Assembly (NCBI GenBank): GCA_026315105.1
Contig: CM048744.1
Coordinates: 358,609,168 to 358,673,167 of the forward strand
DNA: 64,000 nt
Direction of reading: 5' to 3'
Source: Locusta migratoria
Taxonomy: Eukaryota > Arthropoda > Insecta > Orthoptera > Acrididae
Within the stretch, counting starts at the first letter, position 1. Every line of letters starts with the position of its first letter. Shown one piece after another: positions 33,574-44,984 of this stretch. The notes under the pieces are model-generated. The model saw only the letters and a program-made list of their open reading frames with translations, was not told the origin of the DNA and searched no databases. Made by a program: the position numbers and the translations under genes.

Positions 33574-34369
33574 AAGGTAAAGCAGTCAACAACCCGAAGA
33601 TCGGTTAGAACACCACAGTGCTTTACTAGGCATGGTCCTGTTGGAGGTGGTTTGGAGGTGGTATACCGTTGCACTCCTCCGACCTTCAAAATGTCTTTCC
33701 AGCCAGTTTAAGGGTACCTACAGTTTAACGTAGATTACGAACCACGGTGGTAGGCGAATTTTTCACACCAGCAACTTTCCTAAAGCTGAGAGAAGTGAAA
33801 AGCGACAATTAAAAAAATCCCATGACTTAGCTGGGATTGAACACGCGCGATTTGTTTTCTTTGAATACTTCTGTTCGTTGCGGTCGTGGAGGGTGTATGT
33901 CTTCGACCATAGATGCTAACAGACTGGACAAACAGCAGAACATCTATACACATGGCTTGGTTCAAACATTTGGCCACGTGACTGCTGGCAAACATTAGCC
34001 GCATTTAATAAACAACTCCACTGTTTTCAAGAAATGCCATCATTTTAAACTATCAATACCTCCACTTGAAATTTTCCTTCACAAAAAGCTCTGTATAATC
34101 CCAGGCAAAGCTGTACGACAGTTGTACACTACCACGTGACTGTTGGCAAAGCAATATGTTGGTGCCACGAAAACGATGCCATGCCCAGTCTATCAGTACC
34201 TATGGTCGAAGGTGTATGTACATTGTTTATCTTTGATGTCTCGGCTTAGTTTTTTTAATTATTTTTTTATTTTGTATTTATTTATTCATTTATTTTTACT
34301 TCTTATTACAGTTGCCAGACTTTAGGATCCGTAGTCTCTCACTCTACCACTATGCTACCGACTCACACT
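33574..34369 (-). mobile_element. SINE-B split by a fold-back insert
   Basis: The body and tail are at 33574-33856 and the tRNA-like head at about 34321-34369 (ctctcactctaccactatg). The 15-bp repeat ttcttccagtaaggt at 33559-33573 and 34370-34384 bounds the whole and proves that the two halves were one insertion. Confidence 0.88.
33857..34320. mobile_element. Small fold-back element inside SINE-B
   Basis: 33880-33995 and 34125-34235 are approximate reverse complements (cacgtgactgctggcaaa against the copy at 34133; ggtcgaaggtgtatgt against its complement near 33895). Exact ends are unclear. Confidence 0.6.
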
Positions 34370-34638
34370 TTCTTCCAGTAAGGTGTTTCAATTAACGTGG
34401 AGATGAAAGCGTATTCCAACGTCGACTAGACGCATCCAGTAAGCATAACGCATCTCCATTTTTTTTTAAATATATACAACATAGTTATATGAAAAACTTT
34501 ACTAGCAACAGACTTAACAAAGCTTGAGCTATTTATCGACATAGTCACTAAATTAATTGACATTTATTATACCGTGGGATCGACTTCTGTATTCCTGTGT
34601 CGCAGAAGTCTGCCGCCTGTGAATGAAACCATTTTGTG

Positions 34639-34837
34639 GCCGGCCGCGGTGGCCGAGGAGACTGAGGCGCTCCAGTCACGGTCTGCACGGCCACTACGGT
34701 CGGGGGTTCGAATCCCCCCTCGGGCATGGATATTTGTGCCGTCCTAGTTCGTAAGTAGTTCATAAGTAGTTTTTAAGTTTAGGGACTGATGACCCCGTAG
34801 TTAAGTCCCATAAACTGTACAAACATTTGAACATTTT
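34639..34837 (+). mobile_element. SINE-A, full length
   Basis: The 15-bp target-site duplication tgaaaccattttgtg (34624-34638 and 34838-34852) is perfect, suggesting a fairly young insertion. Confidence 0.95.
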
Positions 34838-34852
34838 TGAAACCATTTTGTG

Positions 34853-35160
34853 ACAGTCGCCTTCAGCTCTTCGTCGTTGTCAATACGCTGGCTGGACGAC
34901 AGGAATTTTTCGAGGTACTAGAAAAGATGGAAATCGCTAGGAGCAAGGTGAGGACCTTATGCTGAATGATCATACAGCCCCCAGCTGAATTTCTGTAAAA
35001 CCAGTTGCTGTGCGCCGAGTCGCATGGGAACGAACAATACCTGCATTACGAGTAATCATTCCAGCTTTTCTTGCACTTGAAAAAATTTCTATTCTTCGAC
35101 CAGCGTTTTGACAACGACGAAGAGATGAAGACGCTGGTTTAGCCAAGGGCGGCAGACGCT
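34853..35160. other. Unassigned spacer
   Basis: The minus-strand frame at 34970-35182 has no recognisable domain. No shared repeat was seen. Confidence 0.35.
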
Positions 35161-35512
35161 GGCGGTAACGAAAACTGCTCAAATGTTTGTAAATCTATCG
35201 GACTCAACTGCTTGGTCATTAGTCCATAGTTTACAAACTACTTAAACTAAGGTAAACTAACCTAAGGACAGCGCAAACACCCATGCCGAAGGGCAGTGCA
35301 GTGGCGGACTAAGGGAGGGGGGGGGGGGGGGACACCGCCCCGGCCCTATCATCTATGGGTGGGGGCCTCCAAATACCCCCAAAGCTATTTTTTTTTTTTT
35401 TTTTTTTTTTAGTTCACTTGGACTCTCTGGTTATGGAGCCTCCAAATCTTGAAAGCTATTTTTCTTTTTTTTAGACTGTCCCGTGCCTCTAGTCCGGGGG
35501 GCCTCCAAATCT

Positions 35513-35700
35513 CAAATGTTCAAATGTTTGTTAAGTTTATGGGACTTAACTACGGGGTCATCAGTCCCTAAACTTACAAACTACTTATGAACTACTTACG
35601 AACTAGGACGGCACAAATATCCATGCCCGAGGGGGGATTCGAACCCCCGACCGTAGTGGCCGTGCTGACCGTGACTGGAGCGCCTCAGTCACCTCGGCCA
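35513..35700 (-). mobile_element. SINE-A in the hAT-like element
   Basis: The target-site duplication ccaaatctc (35504-35512 and 35701-35709) flanks it. The first nine or so bases of its head are missing. Confidence 0.9.
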
Positions 35701-36399
35701 CCAAATCTCAAAGGTTACATTTTTAATACTACTATTTCCATGGCGACGGAGGGCCTCATTTTGTATTGCCGCCGCCCCGGGCCACCGACAGCTTAGGCCG
35801 TGTTCACACTGCCGACCGGGCCGAGTCGAGCCGGGAGATCAATCACATTGTTTTAAATGGCGCTGTTCACACTGCCGGCCGGGCCGAGAGGGCTCCGCTT
35901 CAGCCGGCTCACGCCGAGCCGACGACATTCGGAATGTTTAATGTTTCCGGCGCGAGCCGATTGGGCTGCGGTGTTGCTTCTGCAGCCCAAGTATCTCACA
36001 TCTCCAGCCTGTTACCGATACAAGTCTCTCTGCATGATAGCTTTTTTTTAATAACATTTTTGAAAACATGTTCTTTTCATTTTTTCTTGTATTATTATTA
36101 ATTCTGTGATATGAATAAAAATTTCAGATTTTTTTTAGCTGTTCTCATAAGGAAAAACTCTCCGAAATGTCAGTCGAAATTCATAGGATAACTCCACCAC
36201 CACCTGTTTCTTATGTGCGTAAAATCCGGTGAGTCACTACAGCGTGAGAACAATAGAAATAAAATAACAAAATCAATGACCTTTTAGCTGGCTCTAAGCA
36301 GACGGCAGTGAACAAGTTTCGGTCAGCACCGTGTTTCTTTCGATCTCCAGCTGACAGTGCGTGGGTATTCCTAGTTGCTAGTTACAAGCCCACCAAGAA

Positions 36400-36573
36400 T
36401 GTTTCAAATGTTCAAATGTTTTTGTAAAGTCTATGGGACTTGACTACGGGGTCATCAGTCCCTAAACTTACAAACTACTTATGAACTACTTACAACTAAG
36501 GACGGCACAAATATCCATGCCCGAGGGGGGATTCGAACCCCCGACCGTAGTGGCCGTGCGGACCGTGACTGGA
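36400..36573 (-). mobile_element. SINE-A, 5'-truncated
   Basis: The target-site duplication gcccaccaagaa (36388-36399 and 36574-36585) is perfect. The box A part of the head is missing, so truncation occurred at insertion. Confidence 0.93.
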
Positions 36574-37132
36574 GCCCACCAAGAAGCAAAAAAGAAAACA
36601 CAATAAGAAACAAAGTGGCACACACTTCTCACTTGTCAGTCTTTATTGACACGACCTGTTGTGTCGGAGGCTAAACTAAATCATCGCCTTTTCCTTTCGG
36701 TTAAATAAAATCGAAGTACTATTCAGAAAAAGAAATTGTCGACAGATCATTCAGCAAAATGTACGTAGAAACGCAGTTCCCTCAAACAGCTTCTTAACAA
36801 AATTAAATTCTGAAATCTGTGTAGAGTTCTTTGAAAGTGGTTAAGGGTTGAAATATAGTACGGCGTGTTCCACATAAAACCGGCAAACTTCACGAATACC
36901 ACCACTTGCAACATCCCTTATAAGGAGGTAACTACATGTTTTAATGTTAATTTTATCTAATATTTTTTTACTTAGTTCGTTCTTAGTTTAATCTATGGTG
37001 TGAGGGATATTGTTTTTATGTGGGACAAGCTCTATACAATTATTTTTACCTAGGGGCACGACATTTTCTGAGAGCTACATAAGCGAAAAGAAAAAAAGAC
37101 TCTATATGACTTAGGCGTAGATAAACCTACAA

Positions 37133-37333
37133 GCCGCGGCGGATTACCCGCGCGTACTGGAGCGCCGTGTTGCGGAGCCTGCGGCCGTCCGCCGTCGGGG
37201 GTTCGATTCCCCCCTCGGACATAGATGTTTGTGTTGTCCTTAGTTTAGTTTACCTTAGGTTAAGTAGTTTGTAAGCTAGGGACTATTAACCAAGCTGTTG
37301 AGTCCCATAAATTTACAAACTTTTTTTTTTTGT
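37133..37333 (+). mobile_element. SINE-A', full length
   Basis: The head has gggttcgattcccc and the tail ends in a T run. The 8-bp duplication acctacaa (37125-37132 and 37334-37341) flanks it. Confidence 0.88.
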
Positions 37334-38481
37334 ACCTACAAACGTCAGTATAATTTTGGGTTTCTTCCTTTCATCATTTCCAACTAGAAAGCCAATAAGT
37401 ATAATATCAGAAACTGTTAGTCCAGTCCATCAACACCAGTTGACCAGTTAACATTAATTTATTCTTCTCTTCTAGTACCAAACACGAAATATATATTTCA
37501 ATAATTGCATGATTTGGACAACAAACTAGTTGAATATCTCTTCTAAATTGAAATATGACCTGGCGTAAAACCGCAGCAGATCATTGTCCATTGTAATCGG
37601 AAGCCACCCAAGGAAAATTAATTCATACTTGTTTTCTAGTTATGGATCATTAACAGTAACACATCACAAGGGACTGACATACGTGGCCAGCAATTCATTT
37701 TTTCGGTGTCGAAGTGCTTCATGCCCCGTCCAGCACCTGCCGAGATCGAAGGCTTGCGTACGGGGCATGACACCACTCAGATAACTCGCAATTACTTGTG
37801 AAAGCAGGTAGATATCAGTGTGACTATAATTTCAAAAACTTGTCTGTACTTTTATCTCCGTTTCACTCGCTTAATGTAGGCCTAAAACGCATAGAACAGT
37901 AAGCTGCCCGCTATCCAACGTTTTCAATACACGCACTTGACAAATAGCATCATTTGAAAACTACTGTTACGAATTATGGAAAGGTGAATGATTTGTTAGA
38001 AAGCTGAGATATGTTATTACCATGTGTCCGAAAAATCAGTTTTTTTCATTGCATACTTTCATCAAAATCAAGTGAGAAGTGCTGCGATACTAAAAACTCG
38101 CGCGTAATGAAAAGTAGACATTTTTCACAGGCAAGGCAAAACTTGGAAGGAAAAAATAAGCTGATAAAACGATGTGGGGTGGTCTTATATACCGTCAACA
38201 TTTTTTACAACGTGAAAATAGGAAAAATGAATTTTCCGCCTCATTTTCGTCTCGGCTCGTCCCGGCGTGCAGTGTGAACAACCATGCCGTTGGCGTGTGC
38301 CGACTAGGCTCCAGCCGGCTCGGTACATCCCGGCTCGGCTCGGCCCGGCCGGCAGTGTGAACGCACCTTTAGTGCGCCACTGCACAAGGGGGGACTCGAA
38401 CCCCCGACGGCGCAAACGACCGCGCGCACTGCAGCACGGCGCTCCAGTGCGCACGGCTAATCCACCGCGACGGCGGTAACG

Positions 38482-38764
38482 CATGTACACAAGAACCTCA
38501 TTTATCAGGACTAGGAGAGACAGGATGTAATCAGGATGGTCGAAAATCCGGTATCCTTGCACTAATTAGAAAAACAAGCCATAATTGTAACATAATTTTT
38601 ACTCTTCTTGTAACGCCTTGACGAGTCATTTACTTTGGAAGCCAGAGTCTTACTGGGTAAGTTCAGATTCATCGGCATTATAAGTCTAGTCTGGGATTAG
38701 GTTTTCAGATGAATAATTTCTTTAAATTCCTTACCTAAGTTTTCTGCAGTCACTAATGAAATAA
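38482..38764. other. Unassigned spacer
   Basis: AT-rich sequence with no recognised feature. Confidence 0.35.
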
Positions 38765-38940
38765 TCATATGGCTTTTCGTGGCCGGGATATCACTGTAGG
38801 GGTTCGGCGACTTGCTGTCGAAGATGAATATTTCGACGAGGACAAACACACAACACCCAGTCCCTTGTCGGGCATCGAACTCGGGCCTTTGCATCAGTGG
38901 CCAGCAACGCTGCCACTGAGCTACAGAGACGGACTCTACA
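38765..38940 (-). mobile_element. Possible further tRNA-derived SINE (SINE-E)
   Basis: On the minus strand a tRNA-like head can be read: gctcagtggcagcg-type box A and cccgagttcgatgcc-type box B, followed by aacaccgaagtc-free body sequence to about 38765. It is the only copy in the window, so family status rests on the Pol III boxes alone. Confidence 0.4.
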
Positions 38941-39029
38941 GCCACTTCTATCCCCCGATACGAGTTTCACCCGTCACTGGCAGCTGACGTTTTACATGAC
39001 GTGATTTCCATCTTTCCAACCAATCTTGA

Positions 39030-39212
39030 CTGGAGACTAAGGCGCTTCAGTCACGGTCTGCACGGTCACTACGGTCGGGGGTTCGAATCCCCCCTTGGGC
39101 ATGGATATTTGTGCCGTCTTTTGTATAAGGTAGTTCATAAGTAGTTTGTAAGTTTAGGGACTGATGACCCCGTAGTTAAGTCCCATAAGCTATACAAACA
39201 TTTGAACATTTG
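39030..39212 (+). mobile_element. SINE-A, 5'-truncated
   Basis: It lacks the first 25 or so bases of the head and begins at gactaaggcgcttcag. Box B ggttcgaatcc is intact and the tail ends acatttgaacattt. No clear duplication was found; it adjoins a SINE-D. Confidence 0.85.
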
Positions 39213-39405
39213 AGAGGCGGAGCTCACGCTCAGATTTTTTACTAAGATTGGGAAAGAAAGTAGAGCATGCCTTTTGAAAGGAATCATTCCGGTATTTACC
39301 TGGATTAATTTCGAGACATCACGGAAAGCCTAAATCTGGATGGCCGGAAGTGGATTTGAACTCCCAAATGCGAGTTCAGTATGTTACCACTAGCAGAAAT
39401 TCCAT
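39213..39405 (-). mobile_element. SINE-D copy
   Basis: It shares the SINE-D body with 22940-23085 (gccttttgaaaggaatcatt, cctaaatctggatggccgg) and has an antisense box B region in tggatttgaactccc. Confidence 0.7.
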
Positions 39406-39537
39406 ATAACATGATAAACGGTTCAAGAGAATGAAAGTAAGTGACGTAGGTTTGTTAGTAATTTGTGCTTCTGTCTCAATCGTGTGAAGATCATGCAGTT
39501 TATGTTTCAGATGTAAATTATAAAAGTTGCTAATTAA

Positions 39538-39739
39538 ATGTCTGTTCAAATGTCTGTAAATCTATCGGACCAAACTGCGTGGTCATCAGTCCGTAACTTA
39601 CAAACTACTTAAATCTAGGTAAACAAACCTAAGGACAAACACACACACCCATGTCCCAGGGAGGACTCGAACCTCCACGGCGAGCAACCGCGCGCTCCGC
39701 AGCGAGACGCTTTAGACCGCTCGGCTACTCCACCGCGGC
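39538..39739 (-). mobile_element. SINE-A', full length
   Basis: It is flanked by ttgctaattaa (39527-39537) and ttgttaattaa (39740-39750), one mismatch in 11. Antisense box B and the A'-type body are present. Confidence 0.85.
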
Positions 39740-39750
39740 TTGTTAATTAA

Positions 39751-41300
39751 TTTTAGTAATAATTGTGAACTGTTAGGATAGGCTGGTAATCGCATATTAA
39801 AGAAATTTTGTCGATAAATATCACGTGGTGATACAAAGGATTAAATGTGTAGGAGGAAACAGCATCAGCACATGACAAAATGTGGTAGAAGTAGCACACT
39901 CTTCGCCTGTTTTAGTATTTCCTTGTAGAGTAAGATTATAGACGCTATTTGACTCCAAGCAGAAGTGTGCTCCGACGAATATTAACGCACGAAGCATCGA
40001 CTGACGCATTACGGGCGTGCCCCGCAACTTAACTCAGCTTTGAAGTTCCCTTGCGTCAAATGCAGTAAACAGCCCTTGAAGGTTTTGCCGCTGTTTCCAC
40101 GCTAGCCAATAATAGGTCTTTTATGGACAAATATTTTTAATCCTTTTATAATATTACGGGAAATAAGAAAAGGTTTAAGTGAGAATTAATTAAATTTAAC
40201 ACCAACTATAAACCCAAAAACTATAACAGATTAAATGCAAATGATATTGTTATTTATCTAATTTGACAACACCCGAAGGCAAAGAACTATTTTAACTAAC
40301 CAGAAAGCAGAGACAGTAAAAAAAAAAATATTTTTTTTTTCAGTTGCCAATTGTCAACTAGCTCCTGGAGCACAGACAGAAAGATCGCTAACGCTCGTTT
40401 AAGAACATCTTATGCTAGGACGTATTAGTAAGCTTCTGTTGACTCTAATAGATTTCCATATATGTAAAAGTAAGTGTCTGTTTGTAAAATATGATTTTGC
40501 AATAATAATTATTTAGTTCAGAACTTCGATGCATTGAGATGATTTAAATAACCTCGATCTTCTTTTCATAATTTTACAAAAATTTTAATATTATGTGATG
40601 TTCAATTTCAGCAATAAGCCGACCTCCATCTTGACGCGGAACGAATGCAATTATTGGAGATGCGTACGGTGCTCAAAACCGATTCCGTTCATGGAAAATA
40701 AATTTTCATGATTTATCAAGTCCCTGAGATCTGCTGATTTGTTTAATTTTATCAGTTTTATGATTTTAAACTGACCATGGGTTACGTTTCATAAATCTGC
40801 GTTTTGCACTCCAGCAGTAGGATTCTTCCGCAAATGCCAACAAACTACCGACCTTTAAATTATGGTAGACTGCCTGCTAGTTTTTGGTATCAGCATTAAT
40901 TTTTGAAGCTAACTTTTTAATTAAATTTGCGCTGAACATATTTTACATTGTGGGAGACGCACATGTTTTTAGATTGTTTGAGACATTATTTCTTTTTTTA
41001 GTACTGTGACGCTTAAATATTAATAGTCTTTGCTCAAACAGGAATTTCGATTAACAAAAATCTTATTTTCAGTCTGATAGTAAATGAACGGCATATTGAC
41101 TTTTTAAAAAAAATAGCTTGCTCTTGCGTGCAGTGCGTTAAAGTTAAAATAGATTTTTATTTTATTTTGTTTCCCTCCACCAATCAAAAGATAAGATTTT
41201 AAAAATATAATGTTATATTTCACCCTATTAACCATTCCTGAAATGTCAGGATGTGTCATTTCTGAAAATCAAATGATGCAAGAAATCTGTTTTCTTCCAT
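39751..41300. other. Long AT-rich spacer
   Basis: This is the longest stretch in which I recognise no repeat or gene. Open frames are short and without domains. Confidence 0.45.
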
Positions 41301-41309
41301 TTCGCTTCT

Positions 41310-41590
41310 GTAAGGCTCGGTAGCACAGTGATAGAGTATCGGATTATGGATCCCAAGGTTGTGGGTTCGTTCCCCGATAAGTCCTACGATTTTCATCTGA
41401 CACATCACTTCTTTCACCAGTGGCAATGTTGCTGATGTGAATAAACATCGAGTAACACCGTGGTTCGAAATCGCACGTTGAACTGTAGGTCCCCTTATAA
41501 CTGACTGGGTAAGACATTTTGAAGGGCGAAGGAAGGCAACGGCATACCACATCCAAACAATACCACGTCTAGTAAATCACTAAGGTGTTC
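41310..41590 (+). mobile_element. SINE-B, diverged
   Basis: The head (ggtagcacagtgatagag, gggttcgttcccc) and body (gtggttcgaaatcgcacg, ggaaggcaacggcatacc) align with the copies at 4.6 and 44.7 kb. No clean duplication was identified. Confidence 0.82.
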
Positions 41591-41624
41591 AAACCATCGT
41601 ACTAGCGCCCTTGGTTTGCGTTCC

Positions 41625-41815
41625 CGGCACAAAATCTCGAAAACTATTTTTTTTAGACTGGCCGTTGCCTCTCGTCTTGGAGGGCTTCCAAATCTCGAAA
41701 GTTCCATTTTTATAGTAACATGTACCTCCAAATGGACGGGGGGGGGGGGGGGGAGGAGGGCCGCCACCCCGTTCCTCCAACAGCCTTAGTCCACCACAGG
41801 CCGGAATGCCCTACC
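41625..41815. mobile_element. hAT-like GTGGCGGACTAAG family, right-end fragment
   Basis: It shares tagactgg, cttccaaatctcgaaag, a run of about 16 G at 41738-41753 and the terminus cagccttagtccaccac with the element at 35.3 kb. The left terminus is missing. Confidence 0.65.
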
Positions 41816-42329
41816 TCCTTTCTCTATATACCTTGGAAATGAAAATTGAGTGTTACCGCCATTACTGGTTATAACCGTTACTACCCACCTTGGCAATGAA
41901 GCAAAGAGGATCTGGATGTGATAATATTCTTCTCGGGTCTGCAGCCAGATAACATCGTCAACTAGACACAATATTTCGACAGACCAACTGGCTGCCATTT
42001 TCAGTTGAGTACGCAGAATGCACTTACTCGCTGTAATGTAAAGCACACTGGATGTCTATTAATGTAACACTCACATGAGTTCAGAAAGTTAAACGTGATA
42101 GAAATGTATTAAAATCATAGCCCCCACATTCGATTGCGGGCCCTGGACCCAGAATCAGAGATGGGCCTTCCCCACTGTCTTTTTTTACTGTTGTGTGCAG
42201 TAGTGTGTAACCGCAACTTTATATCTAAATCATGCTCTTTTTAGAATGTATTGTAACTTGGTACAACATAGATTTGGTACGGTAAGCTTGACTTATAAAA
42301 TTATTTTACATAAATCTATCACTATATTA
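41816..42329. other. Unassigned spacer
   Basis: No recognised repeat or domain. Confidence 0.4.
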
Positions 42330-43975
42330 CACCGCCACCCCCATGACCCACAGACATTGCCGAGGTGGGGTGGTTTGCGTGCCTCAACGATGCAGATAGC
42401 CGTACCATACGTGCAACCGCAGTGGAGGGGTATCTGTGTAGACGCCAGACAAACGTGTGGTTCCTGAAGAGGGGCAGCAGCCTTTTCAGTAGTTACAGAG
42501 GCAACAGTCTGGATGATTGACTAAGCTGGCCTTGCAACATCAGCTAATATGGCTTTGCCATGCAGTTACTGTGAACGGCTGAAAGTAAGGAGAAACTACA
42601 GTTGTTACTTCTCCCAAGGACATGCAGCTCTACTGTATGACTATACGATGATGGCGTCGTCTAGGGTAAAATATTCCGGAGGTAAAATAGTCACCCATTC
42701 AGATCTCCGGGGGGGGGGGGGACTACTCAGGAGGATGTCGTCATCAAGAAAAACAAAACAGGCATTCTACGGGTCGGAGCGTGGAATGTCCGAACCCTTA
42801 ATCGCGTAGGTAAACTAGAAAATTTGAAAAGGGAAATGGATAGGTTAATGTTAGATATGGTAGGGATTACTGAAGTTCGGTGGCAGGATGAACAGGATTT
42901 CTGGTCAGGTGAGTACAGGATTATCAATACAAAATTAGTTGGTGGTAACGCAGGAGTAGGTATGATAATGAATAAGAAAATAGGAATGCGGGTAAGTTAC
43001 TATGCACAGCATAGTGAACGCATTATCGTAGTAAAGATAGGCACGAAGCCAACACCGACCACATTAGTGCAAGTTTATATGCCAACAAGCACGGCCGATG
43101 ATGAGGATATCGAAAAAAAAAGTATGAAGAGATAAAAGAAATCATTCAGAAAGTTAAGGGAGACGAAAACTTGACTGTGATAGGGGACTGGAACTCGGTA
43201 GTAGGAAAGGGAAGAGAAGGAAATGTAGTAGGTGAATATGGACTGGGAAAAAGGAATCAAAGAGGAGATCGCGTGGTAGAATTTTGCGCAGAGCACAATT
43301 TAATGATCACCAACACTTGGTTCAAACATCATGAAAGAAGGCTGTATACGTGGAAGAGACCAGGAGACACTGGAAGGTACCAGATTGACTTTATAATGGT
43401 AAGGAATAGATTTAGAAACCAGGTTCTAAACTGTAAGACATATTCAGGAGCAGATATAGACTCTGACCATAACTTGTTGGTTATGAACTGCAGATTAAAA
43501 CTTAAGAGATTGCAGAAAGGTTAGGAGATGGAACCTGGACAAATTAAAGGAATCAGAGTTGGTTGAGAGTTTCAGAGGGAGCAAGGATTGGCTGAAACAG
43601 GGGAAGGTAATACAGTAGAAGAAGAATGGGTAGCTCTTAGCGATAGGGTAGTGAAGGCTGCAGAGGACCATACAGGCAGAAAAACAAGGCATAATAGAAA
43701 TCCCTGAACTTAATTGATGAGAGGAGAAAATATAAAAATTCAGCAAGTGAAACAGGAAAAAGAAGTACAAACGTCTGAAAAAAATGAGATTGACAGGAAG
43801 TGCAGACTGGCTAAGCAGGAGTGGCTAGAGGAAAAATGCAGAACCGTAGAAGAATGCATAACTAGGGGAAAGATAGATACCGCCTACACGAAAATAAGAG
43901 ATATTTGGAGAGAAGAAAAGCAGCTGTTTGAATATCAAGAACTCAGACGGAAAACCAGCACTAAGTAAAGAGGGG
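42330..43975 (+). pseudogene. RTE-type LINE, 5' leader and APE endonuclease
   Basis: After a leader (42330-42775, with an 11-G run at 42711-42721) the endonuclease is readable from WNVRTLNRVGKLENL. It contains GITEVRWQ, then after a frameshift in the nine-A run at 43113-43121 TVIGDWNSVVG, NTWFKHHERRLYTW, RYQIDFIMV and DSDHNLLVMNC. These hold the conserved Asn, Glu, Asp/Asn and Asp-His catalytic positions of APE-type LINE endonucleases. The linker continues to 43975 with further frame breaks, where the element stops abruptly. It is the best endonuclease copy here but is inactive. Confidence 0.85.
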
Positions 43976-44600
43976 AAATTCCATAAATTATCTAGGAGTA
44001 GGCATTAGGAGTGATTTAAAATGGAACGACCTTATAAAATTAATCGTCGGTAAAGCATATGTCACCCTGAAATTCATTGGAAGAATCCTAATGAAATGCA
44101 GTCCGAAAACAAAGAAAGTGGGTTACAGTACACTTGTTCGCCCACTGCTAGAATACTGCTCACTGGTGTGGGATCCGTACCAGGTGTGGCTGATAGAGGC
44201 GGTAGAGAAGATCCAACGGAGAGCAGCGCGCTTTGTTACAGGATCATTTGGTAATCGTGAAAGCGTTACGGAGATGATCGCTAAACTCCAGTGGAAGACT
44301 CGGCAAGAGAGACGCTCTGTAGGACGGTACGGGCTTTTGTCAAAGTTTCGATAGCATACCTTTACCTAGGAGTCAAGCAGTGTATTGCTCCCTCCTATGT
44401 ATATCTCGCGAAGAGATCGTGAGGATAAAATCAGACAGATTAGAACCCACACAGACGCATACCGACAATCTTTTTTGTCCGCGAACAATACGAGTCTGGA
44501 ATAGGAGGGAGAACCGATAGTGGTAGTCAAGGTACCCTCCGCCACACACCGTGAGGTGGCTTGTGGAGTATGGATGTAAATGTAGATTTAGATAGGTAGG
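43976..44600 (+). pseudogene. CR1-like LINE 3' fragment joined to the RTE
   Basis: It encodes the C-terminal RT region YLGVGIRSDLKWND, LVRPLLEYCSLVWDPYQ and QRRAARFVTG, the same group as 15.6-15.9 kb. Its 3' end (gaggtggcttgtggagtatg, then atgtaaatgtag) is a short repeat tail. The seam with the RTE at 43975 falls between unrelated protein regions. Confidence 0.78.
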
Positions 44601-44684
44601 CTTACCATCACTTAAATTGCTGGCCCTAGGTAAGAACTTTGCAATCACCTGTCGAATCGTATTATTTTTCAGGAGATACATACT

Positions 44685-44976
44685 CGGTTGCACAGTGGTA
44701 GAGTGCCAGACTACAAATCCAAAGGTCGCGGGTTCGATCCCCGCCAGGTCATAGGATTTTTATCTGTCACTTTCCACTTCTTTCACCTCTGGTAGTATTG
44801 CTCATGTGAAAAATACCGAGTAGCACCGTGGTTCGGAACCCACGTTAAACTGTAGGTCCCCCTATAACTGGCTGGGTAAGTCAGTTCGAAGGTCGGAGGA
44901 AGGCAACGGCATACCACCTCCAAACAGGACCATGCCTAGTAAAGCACCAATCTTCGGATTGTTGACTGCTTTACCT
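44685..44976 (+). mobile_element. SINE-B, best-preserved copy
   Basis: The head and body are intact (ttgcacagtggtagag, gggttcgatccccg, ggaaggcaacggcatacc) and tacatact (44677-44684 and 44977-44984) flanks it. Confidence 0.9.
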
Positions 44977-44984
44977 TACATACT

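Larger units (their letters stand above)
35796..38368. mobile_element. Harbinger-like element with duplicated terminal modules
   Basis: The terminal inverted repeat is about 40 bp (ggccgtgttcacactgcc on the left; the right end reads cagtgtgaacgcacc). The 3-bp repeat TTA (35793-35795 and 38369-38371) fits the PIF/Harbinger target preference. About 60-90 bp inside each end a second tgttcacactgc module repeats with the same GC-rich ccggctc sequence. The AT-rich interior has no transposase, so it is a non-autonomous 2.2-kb element (net of nested SINEs). Confidence 0.75.
35294..38385. mobile_element. hAT-like element with GTGGCGGACTAAG termini
   Basis: The inverted ends gtgcagtggcggactaagg and cctttagtgcgccactgcac match at about 18 of 20 positions. 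aaggg flanks both sides, but a clean 8-bp duplication is not evident. The element's own body (35310-35512, 35701-35792) is G-rich, then T-rich, with repeated cctccaaatct words, and has no transposase. Relatives lie at 41625-41815 and 46306-48841. It carries a SINE-A and the Harbinger-like element. Confidence 0.7.
35171..38471 (-). mobile_element. SINE-A' split by a 3.1-kb transposon
   Basis: The tail and body lie at 35171-35293 and the tRNA-like head at 38386-38471 (antisense box B in actcgaacccccga). The 10-bp repeat ggcggtaacg (35161-35170 and 38472-38481) marks the original insertion. Everything between belongs to later nested insertions. Confidence 0.88.

Noticed and set aside
35766..36101. 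GC-rich frame at the left end of the Harbinger-like element, at first a candidate CpG-island exon
   Set aside because: It consists of the duplicated terminal modules and repeats at the opposite end in inverted orientation.
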